The notes under the pieces are model-generated. The model made no database searches. It saw only the letters and a list, made by a program, of their open reading frames with translations, and had not been told where the DNA came from. From contig DAICYC010000005.1 in NCBI GenBank assembly GCA_027311865.1, forward strand, positions 11,176 through 45,157: DNA of 33,982 bases, in the 5' to 3' direction. Positions 9,344 through 18,107 of the stretch are shown piece by piece. Source of the DNA: Candidatus Saccharimonadota bacterium (GTDB taxonomy: Bacteria > Patescibacteriota > Saccharimonadia > Saccharimonadales > Saccharimonadaceae). Within the stretch, counting starts at the first letter, position 1, and each line of letters begins with the position of its first letter. A program made the position numbers and the translations under genes.

Positions 9344-10690
9344 TCAGTCGTGCTTGCGATCGAGCGACATGAAACGTAGACGTTCAGGGTGGAAGTATAA
9401 TTCGATTTTGCCAGTCGGCCCATTACGGTGCTTAGCGATAATTAAATCAGTGACATTTTCGCGCTCGGTCTCGGGATTATAGTAGGCTTCCCGATAAATA
9501 AACATAACGATATCGGCGTCCTGTTCGATCGATCCTGATTCACGCAGGTCGGCTAGCTGGGGAATTTGCGGGCTACGGCTTTCTACCGAACGGGACAACT
9601 GCGACAGAGCGATAACTGGTACATTCAGTTCGCGAGCAATGAGTTTGAGACCTCGTGAAATTTCACTTACCTCTTGGACGCGGTTGCCGTCGCTGCGTCC
9701 CGAGCCTTGCATTAGTTGTAGGTAGTCGACGATGATTAAACCAAGTGGTTGTTCGTGGGCGATTCGACGGGCCTTGGTGCGCATTTCTAGGACACTGACA
9801 CCAGGTGTGTCATCGATGAAGATTGGCGCTTCGGCCATCTCCCCCATCGCTTCAGACAGTTTACTAAAGTCTTCGTCAGACAGATTACCGGTTCGAATGT
9901 TCCAAGCGTCGACCCCCGAAGCATCGGCGAGCATACGGTCAACCAACTGCTCCTTGCTCATCTCAAGGCTAAAGAACAGAACTGGTAGTTTGTTTATCGT
10001 CGCCACGTTATAAGCTAGATTGGTGACAAGGGTCGTTTTTCCCATTGCCGGCCGCGCCGCCAGAATGATCAGGTCGGATCGCTGAAGCCCAGCTGTCATG
10101 TTGTCCATATCTCGATAGCCAGTTCTGATTCCCCGTAGACTGCCTTTATTGCGATGGAGCTCCTCCATGCGATCGAAGCTTTCGGTCAAAATCGACTCCA
10201 TACTGACTAGATCTTGCTTGAGCGACTGATCGCTAACTGAGAATAATTCGGCTTCGGCCTTTTCGAGTAGTTCCTGGGTGGTGTATTCTTCGTCAAAGCT
10301 CAGCTCTGAGATATCAGCACTAGCCTTGATTAAGCGGCGCCGGACAGCCTTTTGAGATACTAGCTCAGCGTAAGCTTCGGCATGGGCGGCAGTCGGAACG
10401 TAATTAGTTAGGTCGGTGAGATAAGCCGATCCGCCGATTTCGTCTAATTCGTTTTTGCGCTTGATTTCGTCGGTCAAGGTTAACAGGTCAACCGGTTTGT
10501 GCTTTTCGTACAGACGCATCATGGCTGAATAAATGATGCCATGGCGTTTGTCGTAAAAATCCTCCGACCGGACGTGATCCGATATGTCGGCCATCACCTC
10601 TTCGTCGATTAGAACCGCACCAAGTAAGCTCATCTCTGCGTCGAGATTCTGGGGTGGTATTTTACCGGCGGGAATTGTTTTTGTCGCCAT
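9344..10690 (-). CDS. dnaB: Replicative DNA helicase DnaB
   Basis: PPQNLDAEMSLLGAVL, AARPAMGKTTLVTNLAYN (Walker A), LIIVDYLQLMQ, LSQLSRSVESR, LADLRESGSIEQDADIV. Confidence 0.96.
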   Translation of the reverse strand: MATKTIPAGKIPPQNLDAEMSLLGAVLIDEEVMADISDHVRSEDFYDKRHGIIYSAMMRLYEKHKPVDLLTLTDEIKRKNELDEIGGSAYLTDLTNYVPTAAHAEAYAELVSQKAVRRRLIKASADISELSFDEEYTTQELLEKAEAELFSVSDQSLKQDLVSMESILTESFDRMEELHRNKGSLRGIRTGYRDMDNMTAGLQRSDLIILAARPAMGKTTLVTNLAYNVATINKLPVLFFSLEMSKEQLVDRMLADASGVDAWNIRTGNLSDEDFSKLSEAMGEMAEAPIFIDDTPGVSVLEMRTKARRIAHEQPLGLIIVDYLQLMQGSGRSDGNRVQEVSEISRGLKLIARELNVPVIALSQLSRSVESRSPQIPQLADLRESGSIEQDADIVMFIYREAYYNPETERENVTDLIIAKHRNGPTGKIELYFHPERLRFMSLDRKHD

Positions 10691-10695
10691 AATTA

Positions 10696-12129
10696 TCAAG
10701 CAGTGGCGGGTTTAGTTGCCTCGGCCTCCAAGTTAACTTCTTCTCCTCCGCCCATAATAGCAACAACCGATGCGGCCTGGCTACTCTTTGGCGGGGCGAC
10801 ACGAGGAATTGTCTCTATTGCCAGGTCGGCACAGCCGATTTGTTGAAGTGATTGATACAGTAATGGGCTGTACTTGCTGTCGTCGAGTTTCTTTTTGTAG
10901 AACGCGTTGCCGGTATAAAGCTTCAGGATGGCGCCATCGAGTTCGGGCTTGCACTTGTTCAGGACGCTATAAAGAGCGACGAAATTTTCCTTAACATAAT
11001 CTAATAGTTTATCCCAGTCGAAGTCAGCCGGTTCGACGGCCGGTAGTTCTTTGATACCAATCGGAACTTCGTCCGGTGGATCAACCGGTTTTTTGCGTGT
11101 CGCCTGTTTGGCTAGAGACGCTATAGTAGCGCTCACCTCTTTGACCGGAGACGACAGGGCGACATTTTTTGACGGCTTTGGATTGTGTGACGCTCGACCA
11201 AGTACCGACAATAATTTAAGGTGCGGTTGAGATGACCGGTTTACATCTAGGAGTTGGTCGATGACATCAAAAAATTCTGGATGTTCAGTCGACAATTCGG
11301 TAAGCGACTGAGCTAGCTGACTGGCTAGCGTTAGTGGACTCAAGCCTTGGCTCCGAGCATTAGTCAGTGAGTTAACGATAGCCTCGGTGTCGAGGTTTTT
11401 GAGGTACGTGATAATATCCGAAATGAGCGACTTTGGAGCCAGGCCAAGTGCCAACTCGACGTCGCTAGCCGAAATTGACTTCTTTCCGTCGGCGAGGCCG
11501 GCAACCTGGTCAAGCAGACTGATGCCATCTCGAAAACTGCCGTCAGCCCGATCCGCAATCAGAGCTAGCGCTTCATCGTCAATTTTTATCTTTTCGGATT
11601 TTGCAATCTTCTTGAGGTGGACCACCGCATCGCTCGGTTCAATAGCCCGGAAGCCATACCGCTGGGTTCGGCTGACGATGGTAGCTGGCAGTTTATCGAG
11701 GTCGGTGGTGGCTAGGATAAACACAACGTGAGCTGGGGGCTCTTCTAGCGTTTTGAGCAAGGCGTTGAAGGCTGGTTTAGATAGCATGTGGACTTCATCA
11801 ATGATGTAGATTTTTTTGCTAGCAGAAACCGGGGCAATTTGAACTTTTTCGCGTAGATTGCGAACGTCTTCGACGCCGTTATTACTGGCGGCGTCAATTT
11901 CAATAATGTCGAGGTTGGTTGCAGCCTCGTCGTAAGGTAGCTGGGTGATGGCATGCGCTAAAATCCGCGCGACCGATGTCTTGCCGACACCACGAGGACC
12001 GGTGAATAAATAGGCGTGAGAAATTCGCCCAGACTCTAGGGCCTTAGTTAGCACGTCAGTAATATGTCGCTGTCCAACAACTTCATCAAGCGATTTACTA
12101 CGATACTTACGATATAAGGCACGCGACAT
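10696..12129 (-). CDS. dnaX: DNA polymerase III subunit gamma/tau
   Basis: MSRALYRKYRSKSLDEVVGQ, FTGPRGVGKTSVARILA, IIDEVHMLSKPAFNALLKTLEEPP; SD GGAGGAG upstream. Confidence 0.95.
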   Translation of the reverse strand: MSRALYRKYRSKSLDEVVGQRHITDVLTKALESGRISHAYLFTGPRGVGKTSVARILAHAITQLPYDEAATNLDIIEIDAASNNGVEDVRNLREKVQIAPVSASKKIYIIDEVHMLSKPAFNALLKTLEEPPAHVVFILATTDLDKLPATIVSRTQRYGFRAIEPSDAVVHLKKIAKSEKIKIDDEALALIADRADGSFRDGISLLDQVAGLADGKKSISASDVELALGLAPKSLISDIITYLKNLDTEAIVNSLTNARSQGLSPLTLASQLAQSLTELSTEHPEFFDVIDQLLDVNRSSQPHLKLLSVLGRASHNPKPSKNVALSSPVKEVSATIASLAKQATRKKPVDPPDEVPIGIKELPAVEPADFDWDKLLDYVKENFVALYSVLNKCKPELDGAILKLYTGNAFYKKKLDDSKYSPLLYQSLQQIGCADLAIETIPRVAPPKSSQAASVVAIMGGGEEVNLEAEATKPATA

Positions 12130-12161
12130 AGCAGTCCCTGCTCCTCCCTCTCTTAGTTATC

Positions 12162-12167
12162 ATTATA
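12162..12167 (-). promoter_or_regulatory. -10 element (TATAAT) of dnaX
   Basis: Minus-strand TATAAT about 32 nt upstream of dnaX ATG. Confidence 0.5.
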
Positions 12168-12210
12168 ACGGGAAGCGGGCGAAAAAATGCCGTGATTTTT
12201 ACAGTTTCAA

Positions 12211-12729
12211 CTACAGAGCCGCTTCAACAGCTGCCCAGGTGGCGTCGGGATTGTCAGTTGGAACGATAATCGTAACTTGATCACCGACATTGATGCGGAA
12301 GTAAGTCACGCTGGCTAGTAAGATTCGGTATTCACGACCACTAGCTTCGACGTAGTAAGCACCATCATGTTGGGTTAGTGTACCGATAACTTGCGTTCGA
12401 TCGACTGGACCAATCTGTTTGTAGATGAAGCTGCCGTCATCGGCAATGGTCAGTTTCAGAATGTCGCCCTCAACCAACTTTGATTTGCTGGCATAGTTAG
12501 CAGGGACTGGATATTCTTTACCGTCCGGTCCAATCATTTTTTGACCATCAAAGACGCCCTCAACAACTTTGCCGCCTACCTCTTCGGCGTGCGAGGTTTT
12601 CGGAGTGATGACCGAACCGTCATCGCCGACGATACTCATTAGCAACTCTTTGGCGGCCGCCAAGTTAGTCTCGGCTTCTTGAATAAGCATGTAGAGACGT
12701 TTGATTTGTTTTTCTGGTAGGTCAGACAT
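12211..12729 (-). CDS. Hypothetical protein with N-terminal helix and C-terminal beta-rich region
   Basis: 172-aa uninterrupted ORF MSDLPEKQIKRLYMLIQEAETNLAAAKELLMSIVGDD...EGDILKLTIADDGSFIYKQIGP; codon use resembles its neighbours. Confidence 0.8.
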   Translation of the reverse strand: MSDLPEKQIKRLYMLIQEAETNLAAAKELLMSIVGDDGSVITPKTSHAEEVGGKVVEGVFDGQKMIGPDGKEYPVPANYASKSKLVEGDILKLTIADDGSFIYKQIGPVDRTQVIGTLTQHDGAYYVEASGREYRILLASVTYFRINVGDQVTIIVPTDNPDATWAAVEAAL

Positions 12730-12817
12730 ATCGGTACTCGCAATTCCTTTGTCTATTTTTGGACTTGTATCACCTCACTTATACCAATTGGTTGTCATAA
12801 AGTCAATAAAAAGAAGA

Positions 12818-12841
12818 ATCCCGCCACAGGTGTGACGGGAT
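12818..12841 (-). terminator. Intrinsic terminator downstream of coiled-coil gene
   Basis: ATCCCG.CAC-AGGT-GTG.CGGGAT stem followed on the minus strand by TTCTTCTTTTTATT. Confidence 0.8.
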
Positions 12842-12848
12842 AACTTCA

Positions 12849-13694
12849 CTAGGCCGAGAGATTCCGTTTCCGTTGGACGAATGGTTCGCGCAGGTAGATG
12901 ACAGACGTCAGGTCCTTGTCGCAGACAATGTGTCCGTGGCCGTCTCCATCCGGTTCACCTACGCCACCATAGTAGACGTGATGCGTTTCGTCATGCTCCT
13001 TGAAGCGGTAAATCGCGTGACGTGCGAGCTCCATCGGCAGGTTGACCAGCTCGATCATGCGATCGATCATTCGCTGATTTTGACGACTGATATCGTGGAT
13101 CTGCTTGTCCAGAGATTGACTACGCGCTTGATGGTGTTCATGTTGTTGCTTATAGCCAATAAATGAGGCGTGTAGTTGTCGATGCTCCTGCTGAAGTTTC
13201 AGGAAAGTTTCACGCAGCGACTGGTGCCTCTGTTCGGCCTTGAGAACAAATTTGAGTGCGGTTTGTTCGGCTGTTTCCAGCGACGACCGATCATTGATCA
13301 ACTTGCCGTGCCGACGATTTGCCAACTTGAGCTCATGGTGAACGATGGCTAGTCGTTTCGTCAGGTCGCTGAGGTACTGGGAGCCGGATTCGTCTTGACT
13401 AACGAGTCGGATGGTTGTCGTCAAGTCATCAGCCCGCTCGGTTAGCTCAGTAATCTTGCGGGCCAGGTCGTTGATTTCAGCGGCGTGCCGCCCCACGTAG
13501 CCTTTCAGGTCGGCTTTGCGCCTGCGTAGGTTATCACGCTTGTCGACCAGAATCTCGTAGGACTTGTCCATGGCTGCTCGCGCACAGGCCATGTCACCCC
13601 ATTTGTCGTCCATATCGGCATGGACGAGTTGCTTGATGTCGTAAGCTTCTTGCGCTTCGGCACGAGCTTGGAGTAGCTCGTCAATTAGAGTCAT
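12849..13694 (-). CDS. Long coiled-coil protein with conserved-looking C-terminal HHVYYGG...DGDGHGHIV domain
   Basis: Heptad-rich central region; start at MTLIDELLQ after GAGAGAAG SD-like sequence; terminator follows. Confidence 0.75.
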   Translation of the reverse strand: MTLIDELLQARAEAQEAYDIKQLVHADMDDKWGDMACARAAMDKSYEILVDKRDNLRRRKADLKGYVGRHAAEINDLARKITELTERADDLTTTIRLVSQDESGSQYLSDLTKRLAIVHHELKLANRRHGKLINDRSSLETAEQTALKFVLKAEQRHQSLRETFLKLQQEHRQLHASFIGYKQQHEHHQARSQSLDKQIHDISRQNQRMIDRMIELVNLPMELARHAIYRFKEHDETHHVYYGGVGEPDGDGHGHIVCDKDLTSVIYLREPFVQRKRNLSA

Positions 13695-13847
13695 AACTTC
13701 TCTCTCTAGTGAAGGTACACGTACGCTTGTACGATAAACATACCGTATGACAAAACCAAGTTTCTGGCAAGCATAATCGGTATTGACTTTATCCACACTA
13801 TTAACAGATACCAGTCCATTTTCGTTGTAAAAATCGTCCAACAAAAA

Positions 13848-13868
13848 GTCGCCCCAATGTGGAGCGAC
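13848..13868 (-). terminator. Intrinsic terminator downstream of rplL
   Basis: GTCGC...GCGAC stem with inner CC/GG pairs, then TTTTTG on the minus strand. Confidence 0.75.
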
Positions 13869-13914
13869 GTATTGTGATCATAATTAGGCCGTAATTTAGC
13901 TTGTGGCTAACTGA

Positions 13915-14295
13915 TTACTGAAGTTCAACAGCTGCGCCAGCTTCTTCGAGAGTCTTCTTGGCGGCTTCAGCTTCTTCCTTAGGAACGTTTTCTTTGACGT
14001 TACCTGGAGCACCATCGACGATGGCTTTGGCTTCACCAAGTCCGAGACCGGTGATGTCTTTAACGGCCTTAATGACGGCCACTTTTTGAGCACCGGCGTC
14101 CTTTAGGACGATGGTGTATTCGCTCTTGGCTTCTTCCGCAGGAGCGGCGTCACCACCGGCAGCTGGGCCGGCTACAGCAACAGCTGCCGCAGCAGGCTCG
14201 ATGCCGTATTCATCTTTCAAAATAGTCTTGAGTTCGTTGACCTCAAGGACGGTAAGACCGGTAAGAGTCTCCGCCAATTTCTTTAAATCAGCCAT
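13915..14295 (-). CDS. rplL: 50S ribosomal protein L7/L12
   Basis: [22 protein letters not shown]...[39 protein letters not shown]. Confidence 0.97.
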   Translation of the reverse strand: MADLKKLAETLTGLTVLEVNELKTILKDEYGIEPAAAAVAVAGPAAGGDAAPAEEAKSEYTIVLKDAGAQKVAVIKAVKDITGLGLGEAKAIVDGAPGNVKENVPKEEAEAAKKTLEEAGAAVELQ

Positions 14296-14319
14296 AATAG
14301 CCTCCTATGTAGTAATTAA

Positions 14320-14844
14320 TTAACTGGTTGCTTTTGCTTCGATACCATCAAGCAAGCCGTGAAGGTTGCCAGATAGGGCATTTGTAACATCGTGGACTGG
14401 TGATAACAGTTGGGCGACGACTTCGGCAATGAGTTGACTCTTGCTTGGAAGAGCCGCTAGCGCCTTGACGTCGTCGGCAGCCATTAGGACACCGTCGCTC
14501 GATAGACCACCAGCAATGACGAGATTATCGTTGTGCTTGGCAAAGTCGTTAAGGACCTTGGCTGGCATAACTTCATCGTCCTGACTGATAGCGTAAAGTA
14601 GCTGTCCATTCAATGATGACAAGTCGAGATCCTTGTAGGTGTCTAGACCCTTAAGAGCGACTCGAACCAAACGGTTCTTGACAACCTTAATGGTGACGCC
14701 GGCTTCACGAGCCTGGCGACGTAGGTCTTGAACATCGGCAACGCTTAAGCCTTGATAGGCAGCGTAGGTTGTTGTTTTCGCTGACGAAAGCAACTCGGTG
14801 AGCTCAGCAACCAATTCGTTCTTTTTATCGCGACTAATTGCCAT
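14320..14844 (-). CDS. rplJ: 50S ribosomal protein L10
   Basis: MAISRDKKNELVAELTELLSSAKTTTYAAYQGLSVADVQDLRRQAREAGVTIKVVKNRL. Confidence 0.96.
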   Translation of the reverse strand: MAISRDKKNELVAELTELLSSAKTTTYAAYQGLSVADVQDLRRQAREAGVTIKVVKNRLVRVALKGLDTYKDLDLSSLNGQLLYAISQDDEVMPAKVLNDFAKHNDNLVIAGGLSSDGVLMAADDVKALAALPSKSQLIAEVVAQLLSPVHDVTNALSGNLHGLLDGIEAKATS

Positions 14845-15026
14845 AAAAATCTCCTTGGTTAGTTGTTGTGGTTCAGTAGTTGGCCTAATTTTTAATGATC
14901 AGGACAGGCAGTTGAAAAACAAAAAGTCTTTGGTTCTCGCACTGCCAAAGACTAATAAGAATGTGTTGAAGCACTTTCCTCGGTGGCGGATTAAGTCTTG
15001 CGACGGCCACTGTCTTTGGTCTGTCT
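14845..15026 (-). ncRNA. L10-type ribosomal protein leader with attenuator terminator
   Basis: Minus-strand leader has CTTAATCCGCCACCGAGGA (L10-leader-like core) and terminator AGTCTTTGG-CAGTGCGAGAA-CCAAAGACT-TTTTGTTTTT at 14925-14953. A second CCAAAGAC copy lies 5' of it. Confidence 0.75.
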
Positions 15027-15032
15027 CTAGGG

Positions 15033-15061
15033 ATTATACTTAATGTTGTGTTTTTGGTCAA
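15033..15061 (-). promoter_or_regulatory. Sigma70-type promoter of rplJL
   Basis: Minus strand TTGACC - 17 nt - TATAAT. Confidence 0.85.
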
Positions 15062-15133
15062 CCCCTTTAGGGCGATACCGAAACAGCCTAAATTATAGAC
15101 TAATTCACCGAAAAGTGATATAATAAATATATT

Positions 15134-16279
15134 ATGTTCGCCGAACGGCTTTTTTATGATGAGAAAACGGAGAAATTTAGTCTCTGTACGCCTGAGATGA
15201 TTGAAATCGCTAGGTCAGTCCCCCGCGGCCGACCTGATACCTATGGGGCAACCCCACTCAACCACCAGCTCGTTAGTCAGCAGCAGCTAGAGTTATTAAA
15301 AGGCTTTGCTGAATTGGTTGAGACTGATATTCCACCCTCAACTCCTGAGCATATCGCTAATTACATGAAACTGATCGTTCCGTCTCGATTTGTTAATCGA
15401 GGCGTTGCTAACCATGAAAATTACGCGACAGCTCCCGTCAGACCAGAGGCCTACGCGAACAATGATTCGATGCTAGAGATCATGACCCGAGCAGAAACTG
15501 GTCACGCTTCGCCGGCTGAACTGCTGATTACTCGTCAGGCCCTCGGTATTAGAAGCGTGGAGCTAGCCTGCGTTACTCACCCGTACGGTAAACATCTAGA
15601 TATACGAGATGAAATGAAGCGATCGGTTAAAGAATCAATCGAGTCGATGGGCGGAGAGTACTATCGTCACCCCGAGTCGAAATTCTTCGTCAAGGGTTTT
15701 GTTGATCTACGCCATCCAATGGTTGATGACGACTTGACGCCAGCGTCGAAAAAGACGATCTCTCCTGAAGAGCATATTGCGGCCCACTTTGCCAAAGTTA
15801 TTGACAAGCCACTAGAGATTGCCGAACCCGACTATAGCCAAGGTTTGCTAATTACTCGTCAATCAACTATCGGTGAGATGGTCGACGGCACTACGGTTCG
15901 TGAGCGAACATCATTCATTTTGCGAACAGATGATGACTCGATTGTTCCACCCGAGTCGCTTGAAGCAATTTGTCAGCTCGATCGACATAGTCCGACATGG
16001 AAGCAGGACGCTGTCACGGCTGGTCGTCTCGATGAGTACGCCAAGCGCCTGTGGGAAGTAAAGGAATATTCACTATTAATTCCTATCTCAACCACAGTCT
16101 ATGCTTTTAATATGGATTCAACAAAGTATATCCAAGCCAAACAGGCTAATGACGAGTATCAGCAACGCCTAAGCGAAGCCAAAGCTATTCGCGACAACTT
16201 CCCCAACCTATTTAGTCGCTTAGTGGAGGATCCTAATCACTGGCTGTCGACATTAGACGACGAGCTTAGTGAACGTTAG
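15134..16279 (+). CDS. Hypothetical protein, no recognised family
   Basis: 381-aa ORF beginning 9 nt after a TATAAT box (15119-15124); strongly coding-like composition. Confidence 0.8.
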   Translation: MFAERLFYDEKTEKFSLCTPEMIEIARSVPRGRPDTYGATPLNHQLVSQQQLELLKGFAELVETDIPPSTPEHIANYMKLIVPSRFVNRGVANHENYATAPVRPEAYANNDSMLEIMTRAETGHASPAELLITRQALGIRSVELACVTHPYGKHLDIRDEMKRSVKESIESMGGEYYRHPESKFFVKGFVDLRHPMVDDDLTPASKKTISPEEHIAAHFAKVIDKPLEIAEPDYSQGLLITRQSTIGEMVDGTTVRERTSFILRTDDDSIVPPESLEAICQLDRHSPTWKQDAVTAGRLDEYAKRLWEVKEYSLLIPISTTVYAFNMDSTKYIQAKQANDEYQQRLSEAKAIRDNFPNLFSRLVEDPNHWLSTLDDELSER

Positions 16280-16871
16280 GCTGATCGAGCATGGCGTCGA
16301 GTAGTGGTTTAACATGTTGACGAATATCGGCCTGAATTGATTCGACGCTTCGCATCCAGCCGGTTTCACTATCAATCCCATCAATAATTCTAAATTCGTC
16401 CGGATAGGTTTCAGCCAGCAAATTGTATGTGTCATAAGTTCGGCGTAGGTGTTCGGTGTCGGCCTCGTGAATATCGCGTTGCTGATTGGTATATTCGCGA
16501 GCCGCTTTTTTGTCGACATTACGCTGGGCTGTCTCCGGATCGATCATGATAATGAGGTTCAAATCAGGTTTGGGCACGCCCATTACTTCGTGCTCGAAAT
16601 GACGCTGAAATTCAAAGAAATCTAGTCGCTCAGCCTGACTGTCGAGTTTCGATCCGTTGTGCCCCAGGTTGGAAGCCGTAAAACGATCAGCTAAAACGAC
16701 ACCTGATTCAAGTTTGAGTGTGTTTCGAATGGCCGTCGAGGCCATCATACGATCAAAGGAATAAGCCAGTGAAATGAGTTCAGGGTGAACATCGGTGCCA
16801 TACTCACCTCTCAAGAAGCGTTGAATGTGGTGACTGGTTTCATGATCGTACCTCGGAAAGCGCTCCGCCAA
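16266..16871 (-). pseudogene. Thymidylate kinase-like ORF lacking the N-terminal P-loop
   Basis: ERFPRYDHETSHHIQRFLRGEYG, VVLADRFTASNLGHNGSK and LID-like region match TMK. The expected GxDGxGKxTQ P-loop is absent; the only canonical start in frame is TTG at 16871. Confidence 0.75.
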
Positions 16872-16932
16872 AACAGTGTAGCCCTCGTCGGTCAGATATT
16901 TCTCCGTGATTGTAGCAATCCCTAAATAAAAT

Positions 16933-16972
16933 AGCCACCTGTTACTCGTAAACTAACGAGTAACAGGTGGCT
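16933..16972 (-). terminator. Strong hairpin terminator of thyX
   Basis: Perfect 17-bp stem AGCCACCTGTTACTCGT / ACGAGTAACAGGTGGCT, 6-nt loop, followed on minus strand by ATTTTATTT. Confidence 0.85.
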
Positions 16973-16986
16973 GGTGGATGAGAGGC

Positions 16987-18036
16987 TTAGCGTACGACGA
17001 CGGTGCCAGTCTGGCGCTCAATGTGACGTCGCTGGGACACCCAACCGCGGTAGTTGGCTGACTTTTCGAGAGACTGCTGGATGTCACTGATGATGTCATC
17101 ATCGATGGTGAACAGCATGTCTCGAGCGGTGGCGTCGAGAATCAAGTTCTGACGAGCTTGCCATTCGGCCAAACTCATTGGTTTGGCCTGATGCTCAAAG
17201 GGCGACCAGTGCCCCGATTGACGCAGCTTGTCGTAGCGACGACGATCCTTTTCAGGATCCTTTCGATCCTGACGAAGATAGCTCACGGCAGCACAGCGCG
17301 AAGTCGAAGCCATCAACCGTTCTTCGATGGTCGGAAACTCGTCATCTTCGACATACGGTGTGTGCCAATCGTTCGCCGTACGGTACCTTGGTGTTGATTC
17401 GGCATACACCTGACGCATCATTCGAGCGATGGTGGCAATTTCGCCTTGTGCGTCGGCATGATCGCGCAATTTGAAGAAGTTGGTCAGCTCGGTTGCCGTG
17501 ATGATGACCGTCTGCCAGGAGTACGTCTCCAGGTGGCGACCAGCCAACTGTTTGTGAACATTCAGCCGTGTGTCGGTCGGATCGATTGATTCGGTCGATT
17601 TGGGTATGGTTTGCTTGAGTTCATCGAGCTTACCGAGAATAGTTGAATGATCGACGTATTCCCGACTAGGGTTGTAGCCAAACAGCTTGGCGGATTCCTT
17701 AGTGCCGATCAGCAATTCGATGACGGTCGTTGCAGCTCGTCCGAGTCCGGCCAGCCAACGCTCAACCGCTTCGTCGTGTCGGAGTCCAGCCAGATGGCTG
17801 AAAGCCTGCATGCCGGGCTGGTTTACGCCGAACTTCTCCGGTATAAATGGCTCCCGAAGAACGTTTTCGAGCAGGGTTGTCGTCATGATTGCTCGAGTGC
17901 TAGCCGAATTTCGTGAGAAATCACGGTGAGTATTGAGCTCCGCCAGAATGATCCGTGGCATAGTCGCTTCGAAGGTGGTGATTCGAAAGTCTTCCATGCT
18001 GATTGAATCGGCGATGATCTGGGCCTTGAAAGCCAT
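16987..18036 (-). CDS. thyX: ThyX-like FAD-dependent thymidylate synthase (phage-type variant)
   Basis: LNTHRDFSRNSASTRAI corresponds to the ThyX RHRxxSxNxxSxR motif; LMASTSRCAAVSYLRQDR and GHWSPFEHQAKPM fit ThyX C-terminal motifs. Confidence 0.82.
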   Translation of the reverse strand: MAFKAQIIADSISMEDFRITTFEATMPRIILAELNTHRDFSRNSASTRAIMTTTLLENVLREPFIPEKFGVNQPGMQAFSHLAGLRHDEAVERWLAGLGRAATTVIELLIGTKESAKLFGYNPSREYVDHSTILGKLDELKQTIPKSTESIDPTDTRLNVHKQLAGRHLETYSWQTVIITATELTNFFKLRDHADAQGEIATIARMMRQVYAESTPRYRTANDWHTPYVEDDEFPTIEERLMASTSRCAAVSYLRQDRKDPEKDRRRYDKLRQSGHWSPFEHQAKPMSLAEWQARQNLILDATARDMLFTIDDDIISDIQQSLEKSANYRGWVSQRRHIERQTGTVVVR

Positions 18037-18107
18037 CGCTGGCTCCTCTCTTTGAAGGTGCTTCCACTTCGACCTACTCTACAATATTTATCGGTTATTG
18101 ACAATAA

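Noticed and set aside
12782-12795. CCAATTGG palindrome seen here and near 32604 as a shared operator
   Set aside because: Short AT-rich palindrome, only two copies; expected by chance.
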